Under the pieces are notes generated by a model. That model had not been told where the DNA came from. It saw only the letters and a program-made list of their open reading frames with translations, and did no database searches. From positions 22,501 to 51,995 of the forward strand of contig MCFG01000442.1 of assembly GCA_002104895.1 (NCBI GenBank): a DNA stretch of 29,495 bases, given 5' to 3'. The translations under genes were made by a program, and so were the position numbers. Positions 13,739 to 29,495 of the stretch are shown here, one piece after another. The DNA comes from Anaeromyces robustus. Its lineage: Eukaryota > Neocallimastigomycota > Neocallimastigomycetes > Neocallimastigales > Neocallimastigaceae. Position 1 is the stretch's first letter, and each line of letters starts with the position of its first letter.

Positions 13739-14108
13739 CCAAGTAAAACAAAACAAAAAAATTATTATACCTAATAAAATTTACAAATTAAATAGTCTGA
13801 ATTATATAGGCGTTTAGTTTTTTTTTATATTTATTTTATTCCTTATTCCTTATTCTTTTGTTTTTTTTATTGATTTTTTTTTTTATTCTTTCTTTTTTTG
13901 TTTATTAATTATTTTTTATTTAATTTTGTTTATTAATTATTTTTTATTATTTTATTTTATTATATTTGTTTTTTTTATATTATTTTATGTTATTTTATTT
14001 GTTTTATTATTATTAATTTCTTTAATAGTATTAAATTAGTTGTGTTACGGAAATAAATTATGATAGGATTTTAATGAAAAATGTAGATAGAAAAAATTTA
14101 TTATTAAT
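13501..14108. other. Intergenic region: RPL7 promoter side and SAM50 3' flank
   Basis: About 608 bases lie between the RPL7 start and the SAM50 stop codon (both genes on -). The RPL7-proximal half holds a 13-base tandem duplication, a GGGTTAG-containing element and an (AAT)n array. The distal half (13810-14050) is T-rich with TTTTATT-type repeats. No open reading frame is seen. Confidence 0.6.
13651..13738 (-). promoter_or_regulatory. Candidate RPL7 upstream regulatory segment
   Basis: About 150-240 bases before the RPL7 ATG there are two perfect tandem copies of AATAACAAGCCAC (13651-13663, 13664-13676). A TATATAGGGTTAG follows, which on the gene strand reads CTAACCCTATATA. ACCCTA-type motifs are known in promoters of ribosomal protein genes in several fungi (for example the S. 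pombe HomolE box). An (AAT)n array at about 13701-13738 lies just farther upstream. Function is inferred from position and resemblance only. Confidence 0.3.
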
Positions 14109-14801
14109 CTACATAAAACTTAAACCGACACCAAATTGCAATCCTTTTTTGACGTCGTCCGTTTTTGTTACTGCTATTGGTAGACAGTAATTAAGTTCAA
14201 CCCTTAATATATTGAACTTGACAGCTAATCCAAAACCGGTTGAAACTGATGGTGTTTGAATTAATCTATTAACATTTTCACTTAATGATTCTTCTATTAG
14301 ATATTAGATGATATATTTTAAAATGAAAATAAAAAAAATTGTTAAATATATTTTATTATGTTACTATTTATTCCAAATAATGTTACTATTTATTTAAATA
14401 TATATATTTACTTTGATTTAATAAAATAGAACTTCCAGCATTTATAAACATATGTGTTTTAATTGGTTTATTAGCAAGTCTTGGTAATGGTGCATATAAA
14501 CTTAAACCAGTAGCCCAATATGTATCACCACCAATTACATCCTCTATAAAATATGAAAAAAAAAAAAAAAACAAAATAATATAAAAGAAGAAATATGTAT
14601 GTAGTTAATATAAATTAAAGTTATTTATTTTTATTAATAAATTAAATATATTGAAATTTACTTCCATCTTTTGGTCCAATTCCATATTGATGAAAACCTC
14701 TAACTGATAATGGTCCACCAATAAAGAATCTATCATTAATTCTTGTTCTGCTATTCATGAGTGGAAGTAAAAGTCCTCCTCTGAATGATGAACTTAGTGA
14801 C

Positions 14802-14833
<32 letters not shown>

Positions 14834-16560
14834 ATCAGTATATTAATTATATAATTTAGTAAAATATATTTATATATTTATTAAACTTACATATCCTCTT
14901 CCCAATGGTAGATTCCATTGGGATTCAGCTTCATGTTTTATAAATTGAATATCACCACCTAAGCCGGCTAATTCTTGGTAGAATTTAAATAATGAACCTC
15001 TACTTGGTAACATCGAATCATCTCTGGTATCTTTTATATATCTATGATAGACTGACGATTTAAAAGAATTTCCTGCTTCACTTCTTACACTGTTAATAAT
15101 AAAAAGAGTATATTAATAATTATAAAATATATATAAATAATAATAATAATAATCAAACAATAATATGTAAATATATATTTATTAGTTTATGATAAATATT
15201 ATTATTAAAATTTTTTTATTATATTAAAATACAATGTATTACCTAAATGAAGCATTTTTGCCAATATGATTTATTTGACGCCATGAAGCTATATAACCAT
15301 ATTCATTTAAACCAAATGGTGTTATTTTCTATTTAAAAGTATTACAAAGTAATGTATTAATATTGATTAAATTATAATATATTTGACTATATTTATTTAA
15401 TTTATTGAACTATGATATGTCTTATAAAATAAAATGTTTTTTTCTGCTTTTTTTATTTTTTAAATACTTACTCTAAATTTAAATCCAAGGTTATTTGAAA
15501 ATTCATTAAATGAACTAAATATACTATGACTCATATTCATTTGTGAAGCTACAGTTTCAAATATACGATCTGGATTACCATTTATTGGAGAAGTATAACA
15601 TAACTAATTTTCATGAATTAGAATTCAAAAGTAATTATAGTTATTAATATATTGTTATATTACAAAACAATATTAAAATTATTATTTTTGTTAATTTTAT
15701 TATATTGCTTTTAATAATTACTTTATATATTGAATTTCTTTGGGTTTTAATTGGTAATAATTTTGAAATTTCTTTATCTCTATCAATTGTTGTACTATCC
15801 ACACCATATGAAGCATTAGCTTCAAAATTTTCACCTTTTCCAAATGGGTTTCTAAGATTAAGGGAAGCATTCTTTTGAAAATTTATTTGTAATCAATATA
15901 TTATATTATGTTAAATAAGTAATATTATATATTAAATGAACATAATTAAATATTAATTTATTATTTTATATAAATATTTTATAGAAATTTCATTTCATGT
16001 ATATAAGAGAAAAAGAACATTTGTATACCAAATTTCCTTCATTATTTCCAACTTCTGTACCAGTTCTTGCCCAGAATCTTGGTTTTTCTTTTAAATTTAT
16101 AATAATATCAACTTCATTTTCATTATCTACTATTTTTGATTTTGGTACATCTAAATTAACACCTAAATCTTTAAAAATACCTAATCGATTTAATTTTCCA
16201 CATATCGATTCTGTTTCTTCGAGAATTTCTTTTAAAGTTTTTGCTTGGAATAAAGAATTTAATTGCTTTTCAATTAAACTTTTTTTTGTAAATTTTGTAC
16301 CATTAACTTTACATGAATTTACTCTAAAAGGCGAATCCTTTGCTTCATTTAACTTTTTTATATATAAATGAATATTAATATAATATATATAACATATATA
16401 TAAACATAATATAAATAAATAAATAAATAAATAAATAACTTAAATGAAACCATACTAAATTTTGTAAATGTTCATTTAATTCTTCTCTTCTTCTTAAATA
16501 ATCATTATTCTCTGGGCTTGAATTGATATCTTCATTTTGATTATCATTAGATTTTTTCAT
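14109..16560 (-). CDS. SAM50: SAM50/Omp85 outer-membrane beta-barrel assembly protein (nine exons)
   Basis: The gene encodes the core channel of the sorting and assembly machinery, which inserts beta-barrel proteins into the outer membrane of mitochondria or derived organelles. Exons are 16560-16456, 16352-16029, 15871-15722, 15603-15472, 15328-15243, 15089-14891, 14800-14662, 14543-14412 and 14293-14109, giving 483 residues (yeast Sam50: 484). An acidic Asn/Glu-rich N-terminus (1-35) precedes a single POTRA domain (about 42-135; FKDLGVNLDVPKS near its end) and a 16-strand-type barrel. Diagnostic motifs are DTRDDSMLPSRG and QELAGLGGD in exon 6, GGPLSVRGF (360-368; the lid-loop RGF) with GIGPKDG in exon 7, GGDTYWATGLSLYAPLP in exon 8, and the C-terminal beta-signal KKGLQFGVGLSFM. 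Every junction keeps frame. If the host is an anaerobic fungus, the target membrane is the hydrogenosome, which is an inference. Confidence 0.95.
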
Positions 16561-17036
16561 GTTTGACTAGTATTACTTTTTATAAGTAGAAAGAATATTT
16601 GATATATTAATTATAAATATTAATATTGTGAAAATAAAATTTCTTATTATTTTTCATATAGTTATTATAATTTGATTTAATAAAATCTTTACATTCTTTA
16701 ACAAAAAATAGTAAATAATATTTATTATAATAATATCATTTAATGTATATCTATTATTATTATTATTATTATTAATTATATATCATAATTATTAAAACAA
16801 TAACAATAGAGTTAAAAAATTTCTTTAATAAATTAATTCAAATTATATAATATTTAAAATTTTACATTAAAAATTAATTTATTTAATAGTTTTATTTAAA
16901 TTTTTATTATATGATTACTAAATAATATTTAATATTTATATAAAAAAAAAAAACTAAACTTTTTTTCTTAAAAATTATATTCAATTTTTTTATTATATTT
17001 AATAATTCAAAAATAAATATATAATACATATAAAGA
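16561..17036. promoter_or_regulatory. Divergent promoter region between SAM50 and CWC21
   Basis: These 476 bases separate two start codons that point away from each other, so both promoters and 5' leaders must lie here. The sequence is almost entirely A/T, with an ATT array at about 16754-16774 and A/T tracts. No specific factor site could be recognised. Confidence 0.5.
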
Positions 17037-17828
17037 ATGTATAATGGTATTGGTTTAGTAACACCTAGGTAAATATAAGTTTTATTAAATTTATATATAT
17101 ATTTTAATATATATTAATATATTTTTTTGTTATTACAAATTTTGAATTTTAAAATTTTTTGAAATTAAAAATTTCTTGATGGAATTAACAGAGGAAGTGG
17201 TACAAATGGTTTTGTTCAAAGGAATTTATCACATATTCCTAGTAGACCAAAAAGAGATGCATATAAAGATTTTAAAGATATGGCGCCACCACCAGCTGTT
17301 AAAAAGAAGGATAAAGAAATTGCAATTCATGATAAAAAAAGAGAAATTGAAATAAAATGTATTGAATTACAAGATGAACTTGAAGAAAAAGGAGAAAAAG
17401 AAGAAATAATTCAAGAAAAAGTTGATAAACTAAGAGAGAAATTAACAGCAGAATTAAAATCATCACTTAATAAGAAAGATGAAGAAAAAATAGAAGAATT
17501 AAAATCATTAAAAGAAATAGAGAATAAAAAAGTAATGGATGCACTCGGTATAAAAGAAGATGAATTTATTGAAGGTGCATCTCTTAATCGAGAATATCAA
17601 GAATTAAAAAAGCAAGAAAGAATTCTTGAACGACAAAAACGTGAAGAAGAAAGAGAAGAAAGAAGAAAGAAAGAGGAAAAGAGAAGAAAAAGAGAAAGAG
17701 AAGATAGAGAAAGAGATAGAGAAAGAGATAGAGATAGAGAAAGACATCATGAAGATAGACGCAAACATTCTGATGATAGAGATAGACATCATGATGAAAA
17801 AAGAAGAAGACATCATTACCATCGTTAA
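17037..17828 (+). CDS. CWC21: Spliceosomal factor CWC21/SRRM2-like (cwf21 domain)
   Basis: Exon 1 is 17037-17068, the intron is 17069-17191 (GTAAAT to CAG), and exon 2 runs from 17192 to a TAA ending at 17828, giving 222 residues. The N-terminus MYNGIGLVTPRGSGTNGFVQ is the near-invariant start of Cwc21/SRm300 proteins, which sit in the catalytic spliceosome near Prp8 and the 5' splice site. The intron splits the Arg11 codon of that motif and splicing restores it exactly. A cwf21 helical domain follows (about 50-98, with HDKKREIEIKCIELQDELEE). Then come DALGIKEDEF, QELKKQERILERQKREEE and a highly charged Arg/Glu/Asp/His tail (about 150-222), like the RS/RD-rich tails of splicing factors. It is short like yeast Cwc21, not a giant SRRM2. 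Confidence 0.95.
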
Positions 17829-18289
17829 GAATAAAAATTAAAATTAATTGATAAATTAATTCATTATTTCATATTTTAATTAGTAAAACATCAATTAAAT
17901 TATAAAAAATCAACTTTAAATTATATAAAACTGTACTATTTAATATTTATTATTTTTGCTATATTTCAAGACTTTTTTCAATTTAATTTCATAATATATT
18001 AATAAAATATATATATATATATAATAAAAATATAAAATTATAAATAATATATTTTTTAAATTTCTGTATTATTTATTTTTTTTAAATTATTTTTCTCATT
18101 TTTATTTATTTTATTTGTTTTAATTTTCAATTTATGTTTATTTGTTATATTAAAACAGCAAAATTGAATTAATATACAATATTTTATATTATATGTATAT
18201 ATATTTATAAGGAAAGAAAAAATATAATAATAGATATAATCGTTATTTTTTTTTATATTATTAATAGTTATATTTTATATTATTAGTTA

Positions 18290-18336
<47 letters not shown>

Positions 18337-18481
18337 CCTTTTTTTCTTTGTATTTTATTAATGATTTAATAATTTTAATAATATAAGATTATTATTTATA
18401 TCTTTGTATTTTTTGTTATTCGATTATTAAATAAAAATGAAATGAATAGTCTATATACCTTATTTATATCTATTAATTTAT
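17829..18481. other. Intergenic region between convergent CWC21 and IML1
   Basis: Both flanking genes end here. The stretch is AT-rich with an (AT)n tract at about 18284-18306 followed by about 30 consecutive T (18307-18336). No open frame or RNA gene is visible. The poly(T) is not followed by the GGCA seen at the retrotransposon-like poly(T) blocks. Confidence 0.6.
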
Positions 18482-25633
<7,152 letters not shown>

Positions 25634-26040
25634 TTTAATTTTATAATTGAAAATTTTTTTTTTTATTATTTTTAATTATTATAATAATAATAAAATTATT
25701 ATTATTATAATATTATTTTATTCATTTATTATAAAATAATATGAAGAAAATAAAAAAATAATTAACTATTTTTACTAATATTATTAATTTTATTATTATA
25801 TTATCAAACGAAATAATAATTAAAAGGAATGGAAAATCTACTATAAAATAAATATTTATAAAAAAATAAAATTATAGTTAATATAATAATATCAAATAAT
25901 AATTAATATGGATTATTATCATATAAATTAAAGTTTTAGTTTTTTTCTTTTATGGGTTAGGTTATAATTTATTGTTGATAATATCCAATTTCTTGATATA
26001 TATATAGGTCATGTAAAATAAAAAATGAATATTATATACA
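25634..26040. other. IML1 upstream region
   Basis: About 400 AT-rich bases lie upstream of the IML1 ATG. A GGGTTAGG at about 25954-25961 (CCTAACCC on the gene strand) is the only GC-containing motif that stands out and recalls the one upstream of RPL7. No coding sequence is seen. Confidence 0.45.
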
Positions 26041-26140
26041 TTTTTTTTTTCTTTTTTATGGCAGACAATTGCATTATTGTTCAATTAAATTTTAGTGCTT
26101 AGAATGTTACAAAGAAATTTAAAATATTGAAAATCATAAA
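26041..26140 (-). mobile_element. Possible truncated retrotransposon 3' end with poly(A) tail
   Basis: Poly(T) (26041-26057, one C) is followed by ATGGCAGACAATT, nearly identical to 11638-11650. Farther in, ATGTTACAAAGAAATT (26104-26119) resembles ATGTTATAAAGTAATT in the LINE 3' UTR at 27629-27644, at nearly the same distance from GGCA. On the minus strand this reads as a 3' UTR ending in poly(A). Alternatively the ATG here is the degenerate start of the decayed ORF that follows on +. The two readings cannot both be right for the same bases. Confidence 0.35.
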
Positions 26141-26910
26141 AATGATTTATTAAATATATTAGAAAATAATTATGATTACAATGGTGGAAATATCATTGTA
26201 GATGATACTGCATTTATAGTTTTATTATTTAAGAAAATTAAAAACCGTTAATAAATTGTTAATGGGAGGAAAATTATCAAAATTTTTTACTTTTTTTACA
26301 AATGTATTTTATGAGAGTAGTATTATCCTAAATTTACAAATTATTATCAGCTATTTTTAATAGTCATGGGATGACTACAAACCAGAAGATGTATTGATTT
26401 TCTTTAACAAAAATCATATTCCTTATAACGATAATATAAAATTTTATATTCAATTAATTATTAATTATTATACCAGTAATAATAACGATAATAAATATGC
26501 TGAATTGTATATGCAATCAATAGTTATATTTATTACACTTATAACCATCATAAAAAATATAATTTATATAACGATAGAGCTAAAGAAGTTTTTAAATATT
26601 TAATGAAAGTTGAATATAAAAAAGAGGGTTTTGAAATTGAAAATATTGAAAATATAAATTTGAGTAAACTAGATTATATAATTAAAAAAAAAAAATATTA
26701 TTAAAATATATAATGATATCACGAAAGAGAATAAAATATATTTTTTAGTGGTATCTTTCAAATTATAGAATAATTTTTCTATTAACAATATGATAAAGAT
26801 GTACGAATTGTGTACAAAACAAAACAAAACAAAACATGAATTACAGAAATTCAAGAAATCTGGGGGATTATAAAAATGATCCAAAAAAATTTAAAAAAGA
26901 GAAAAATAAC
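26123..26910 (+). pseudogene. Decayed protein-coding region of unrecognised family
   Basis: Protein-like sequence appears in successive frames of +, broken by stops and frameshifts. Segment one (from about 26123 to a stop at 26249-26251) contains ENNYDYNGGNIIVDDTAF. Segment two (26247-26603) contains VNKLLMGGKLSKFF, two adjacent stops at 26358-26363, then DYKPEDVLIFFNKNHIPYN. Segment three, in another frame (about 26517-26705), contains YNDRAKEVFKYLMKVEYKKE and GFEIENIENINLSKLDYII. Weaker traces (NNFSINNMIKMYELCTKQNK) continue to about 26870. The mixed Lys/Glu/Asp/Tyr composition, unlike translated AT-rich noise, supports a former gene. I do not recognise the family. Confidence 0.5.
26815..26836. 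repeat. (AAAAC)4 tandem repeat
   Basis: Four perfect copies of a five-base unit lie within the tail of the decayed ORF. Five-base expansion within a former coding frame fits loss of function. Confidence 0.8.
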
Positions 26911-27549
26911 AAATCCATACAGGTCCATAATTAATTTACTGTAATTAAGACGTAAATAGTTTAATAAAAGAATCATAAGGTAAATAAAAAAATAATAAAA
27001 AATCAATATGGAAGATAATAATATAATAGTAAAATTTAAAAGAAAATAGAATAACTCTATATTGACATTAGTCTTATTAGTTTGTTTTACTATATTATTT
27101 TCATTGATGTAATTAATTATAAAATTAATTACTATATGCTAAAAATGATTATGTTTTAGATTATAAATTATAAATATATTATGATATAAATTACAAATTA
27201 AATATATATTATAAACACTTATATAATTTTAACTCATTACATAAAATGAATTTAATATTAATGGATATACTGTATTGTCAAAATAAAATATAACTTTGAA
27301 AATCACTAAATTTAATAAAAATCTTCTTTTTAAAATACTTATTAGATAAATAAAAAAAAAGAAAAAAATACTTATTAGATAAATAAATAAATAAAAATAT
27401 ATATTTAACATATTTTTAAATTAAATATATATATGTTGAGGATACTGTATTTATGAGCCCACAATGCTTCCACTGCGATACTGTATTTAAAGAAAAGATT
27501 TTATATTTTTTAATGATACAGATTCTTTACTTTTTTTAATTATTATTAT

Positions 27550-27551
<2 letters not shown>
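26911..27551. other. AT-rich region with tandem duplication and a small ORF relic
   Basis: A 33-base unit containing ATACTTATTAGATAAATAAA is tandemly duplicated (27335 and 27368). At 27435-27458 the sequence GTTGAGGATACTGTATTTATG matches, with a few changes, 26198-26218 in the decayed ORF (Val-Asp/Glu-Asp-Thr-Ala/Val-Phe). GATACTGTATTTA recurs at 27478-27490. This may be a second relic of the same family. Nothing else is supported. Confidence 0.4.
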
Positions 27552-27582
<31 letters not shown>

Positions 27583-27749
27583 GCAATAAAATAATGAAAA
27601 CTTTATTTAAATTTAATTTAAAAAGTACATGTTATAAAGTAATTGTACATATTAAAACTTAATCTAATAAAGAATAATAATTTATTATTTAATAGATAGT
27701 AATAATTTATAATTACTTCATATGGTATAGTGTATATTATTAAATTAAA

Positions 27750-29495
27750 TCAAGTTGGAAAGTTATTATCATTATTAGATGCGTGTGACCTACTGTCTTG
27801 TCCTACTGAATTGTCAGCTTCGACGCTCTTGGTTAGATTGTTGGGATACCTATTGAATAATGACCAGATCTGGCCACTAACAGTAGGCATAATTCTAAGT
27901 AAAAGTGCGGATGTACGTACCAAAAGTGGAACATCCGAAAAGGTGCTAGGTTTAAGTTGCGCCTTACAAAGACTGTTCCACTCCTCTTTCCCCAAGTTAT
28001 AATGATTAACTCTTCCACCAAGAAGGAAATAATATACCCTACTCCATTCCAACGAGTTGGAATGAAAATTTACCCCACTTGAAGCATTACTAACTAAATT
28101 ATTATAATTAATACTATTATTTAAACTATTATTATTGTTGTTGATACTATAACTGAAAGTATTATTTAAGTTGTAAGTTAAACTAACATAATGAATAAAA
28201 CTATTAGAAACTAAGAAAGTACTATTTCGTGAAGAATTCTCCAAGGAGGAGAAATTGTTGAAGTAATTAAAACCAAAAAAAATGTTGTTGATAGTTAAAT
28301 TATTAATGAATTGAGAGTAGTTGTATAGAAAATATGTAGATAAGCTAGTACTATTACTATTACTAACATTATTAATATTACTATTATCATTGCTATTACC
28401 ATTATTATTACTATTAATATTAATATTACTATTACTACTGCTATTATTATTATAGATATTATCATAAATATTATTATTGTAGTTATTATTAAAATTATTA
28501 GAAAAGTTGATATTATCAGAACTAACTAAAGGTTTTCGATTAACATACAAATAAATGGTTTCAAGATTGCCAAATAACTTAGAACGCCAATGATCGAATG
28601 TTGGGCATTCTAAAATCCAATGTTCGAAGGTTTGACTACCGCCTTTACAACAAGGACAGTAATCAGGGCAAGAGTCAGATACAAGTTTAGCGGCTTTAGC
28701 AATTTCACTATTGAATTTATAACCACTACGTATTTTGAGGAGCCAATTAAAGCCATAAGCCAAGTTAGGGTATTCAAGTTCAAGATGTAAATAATCACGA
28801 GATAATTCAAGGTGATTATCACAATAGGTAACAGCTTTAACGGAGTCTTTTTTGACATCTCTATTCCAATAAAAAGTCAAAATATCTTCTCTAGAGCCAA
28901 TTTTAGAAAGTTTCTTTGATAAAGTTCTGCTTTCTTTAGCCCATGTGTATTTTCTCATCTTCGGAATAATAGTAACTAACTTGGAAATAATACAATTAGA
29001 GTCTGCCCATCTCTTAAAACATTTATCTTGAGCAATGGCACATTTGGCAGAAAGAGGAGGAATATTAAGATCTTTAGATACACTATATAAAGATATGAAG
29101 GAAGAGCGCTTCCTAAGACCTGCAATCCAAGAGAGTCCTTTATTAATTAGCCTTTGAGCACCGTTTGTTCTAGTTTTATTAGATCCAAGTAAAGGTGCAA
29201 CGTATGATACTTGACTGACAACAACCGAATTAAAAACTGATTTCTTGAAAGATATAGGCATATAAGGATTAATTAAAAATCCTCTAACAGAAAAAAGCGC
29301 TTTCCTAACTTTATTATTCGTCGATTTAATTATCGGTTTAAGAGATAAATCACTATCAAAAGGAATTCCCAAATACGTATAACAATTAGTTTTTGGAATA
29401 ATTTGACCAGCAAGGTAAAAGGTAGGGTCACCTTTAACTTTAGAATTTTCTGCTTTTACAACCGTAGTTCCACATTTACCAATTCCGAATTCGCA
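27750..29495 (-). CDS. Reverse transcriptase C-terminal part of a LINE ORF (5' truncated by window)
   Basis: The frame is open from the window edge to a stop at 27750 (581 residues visible). The first residues, CEFGIGKCGTTVVK and then NCYTYLGIPFDSDLSLKPI, match the segment just after the YxDD active site in LINE reverse transcriptases (the FGINKC-type and YLGI motifs), so the catalytic palm lies outside. A thumb/linker region follows (SVRGFLINPYMPI, SYVAPLLGSNKTR). A zinc-knuckle-like C-x2-C-x10-H-x4-C cluster occurs at about 28600-28665 (CPCCKGGSQTFEHWILEC), common near the C-termini of LINE polyproteins. An Asn/Ser-rich insert (about 28330-28510) and a conserved-looking tail (SRVYYFLLGGRVNHYNLG) close the protein. 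The clade cannot be assigned without the upstream domains. Confidence 0.9.
   Translation of the reverse strand, partial: CEFGIGKCGTTVVKAENSKVKGDPTFYLAGQIIPKTNCYTYLGIPFDSDLSLKPIIKSTNNKVRKALFSVRGFLINPYMPISFKKSVFNSVVVSQVSYVAPLLGSNKTRTNGAQRLINKGLSWIAGLRKRSSFISLYSVSKDLNIPPLSAKCAIAQDKCFKRWADSNCIISKLVTIIPKMRKYTWAKESRTLSKKLSKIGSREDILTFYWNRDVKKDSVKAVTYCDNHLELSRDYLHLELEYPNLAYGFNWLLKIRSGYKFNSEIAKAAKLVSDSCPDYCPCCKGGSQTFEHWILECPTFDHWRSKLFGNLETIYLYVNRKPLVSSDNINFSNNFNNNYNNNIYDNIYNNNSSSNSNININSNNNGNSNDNSNINNVSNSNSTSLSTYFLYNYSQFINNLTINNIFFGFNYFNNFSSLENSSRNSTFLVSNSFIHYVSLTYNLNNTFSYSINNNNNSLNNSINYNNLVSNASSGVNFHSNSLEWSRVYYFLLGGRVNHYNLGKEEWNSLCKAQLKPSTFSDVPLLVRTSALLLRIMPTVSGQIWSLFNRYPNNLTKSVEADNSVGQDSRSHASNNDNNFPT
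28330..28510 (-). repeat. Asn/Ser-rich low-complexity insert in the LINE ORF
   Basis: Mixed AAT/AAC/AGT codons on the minus strand encode a long Asn/Ser/Ile run inside an otherwise ordinary retrotransposon protein. It has the same character as the Asn inserts in IML1, showing that the element has acquired the host's compositional habit. Confidence 0.8.

Larger units (their letters stand above)
27552..29495 (-). mobile_element. Non-LTR (LINE-type) retrotransposon, 3' part with poly(A) tail
   Basis: On the minus strand this comprises the end of a reverse-transcriptase ORF (stop at 27750), a 168-base 3' UTR (27749-27582) and 30 A residues (27581-27552, seen as poly(T) on +), immediately followed by (TAA)n flanking DNA. 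The 5' part lies beyond the right edge, so target-site duplication, endonuclease domain and full length cannot be judged. The ORF is uninterrupted for 581 codons and markedly less AT-rich than its flanks, suggesting a fairly recent copy. Confidence 0.85.

Noticed and set aside
15997-16371. 124-codon + strand open frame
   Set aside because: Antisense of SAM50 exon 2 (the POTRA domain); it has no motif of its own.

Overview
This window looks like nuclear DNA of an anaerobic gut fungus (Neocallimastigomycota-like). The lineage call is an inference. It rests on extreme A+T content, long (TTA)n/(TTTA)n/(TAAA)n microsatellites in intergenic DNA and introns, Asn-rich inserts coded by AAT/AAC runs, many small introns with GTAAGT/GTAAAT-like donors and YAG/AAG acceptors, and proteins closest in motif to fungal families. 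The B-type cyclin has fungal-style SKADNYD and LDRGEWDA blocks, and the IML1 and SAM50 homologues are also fungal-like. A dictyostelid was considered, but the fungal motifs, intron density and multi-kb gene-poor AT-rich DNA fit it less well.

Layout: 1-5191 is gene-free AT-rich DNA with microsatellites and a few inverted repeats. A five-exon mitotic B-type cyclin gene lies on + (5192-7496). After another gene-poor stretch (7497-9643, with two inverted repeats) come a seven-exon HD-domain nucleotidase gene of the HDDC2/YfbR type on - (9644-11281) and ribosomal protein uL30/RPL7 on - (12414-13500). The nine-exon SAM50 gene (14109-16560, -) is divergent from the splicing factor gene CWC21 (17037-17828, +). 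CWC21 converges on a six-exon IML1/DEPDC5 gene (18482-25633, -). The right end (26041-29495) is repeat-derived: a decayed unknown ORF, poly(T)-bounded blocks, and the 3' part of a non-LTR (LINE-type) retrotransposon with an intact reverse-transcriptase C-terminal ORF, 3' UTR and poly(A) tail, running off the window edge.

The single-copy genes are housekeeping functions and do not form one pathway: mitotic entry, nucleotide clean-up, translation, organelle outer-membrane beta-barrel assembly, pre-mRNA splicing and TORC1 amino-acid signalling. I built the exon models by reading splice sites by eye. All six complete genes close in frame and give lengths near family norms (IML1 is longer because of Asn-rich inserts).

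The most interesting non-genic signals are these. Three poly(T)-(AT)GGCA blocks look like minus-strand retrotransposon 3' ends. A decayed coding region of unrecognised family lies at 26123-26910. Long sense-strand (TTTA)n arrays sit in introns, one of them forming the 3' splice site itself. Two genes have start exons of only 5-6 coding nucleotides. I found no tRNA, rRNA or CRISPR array.
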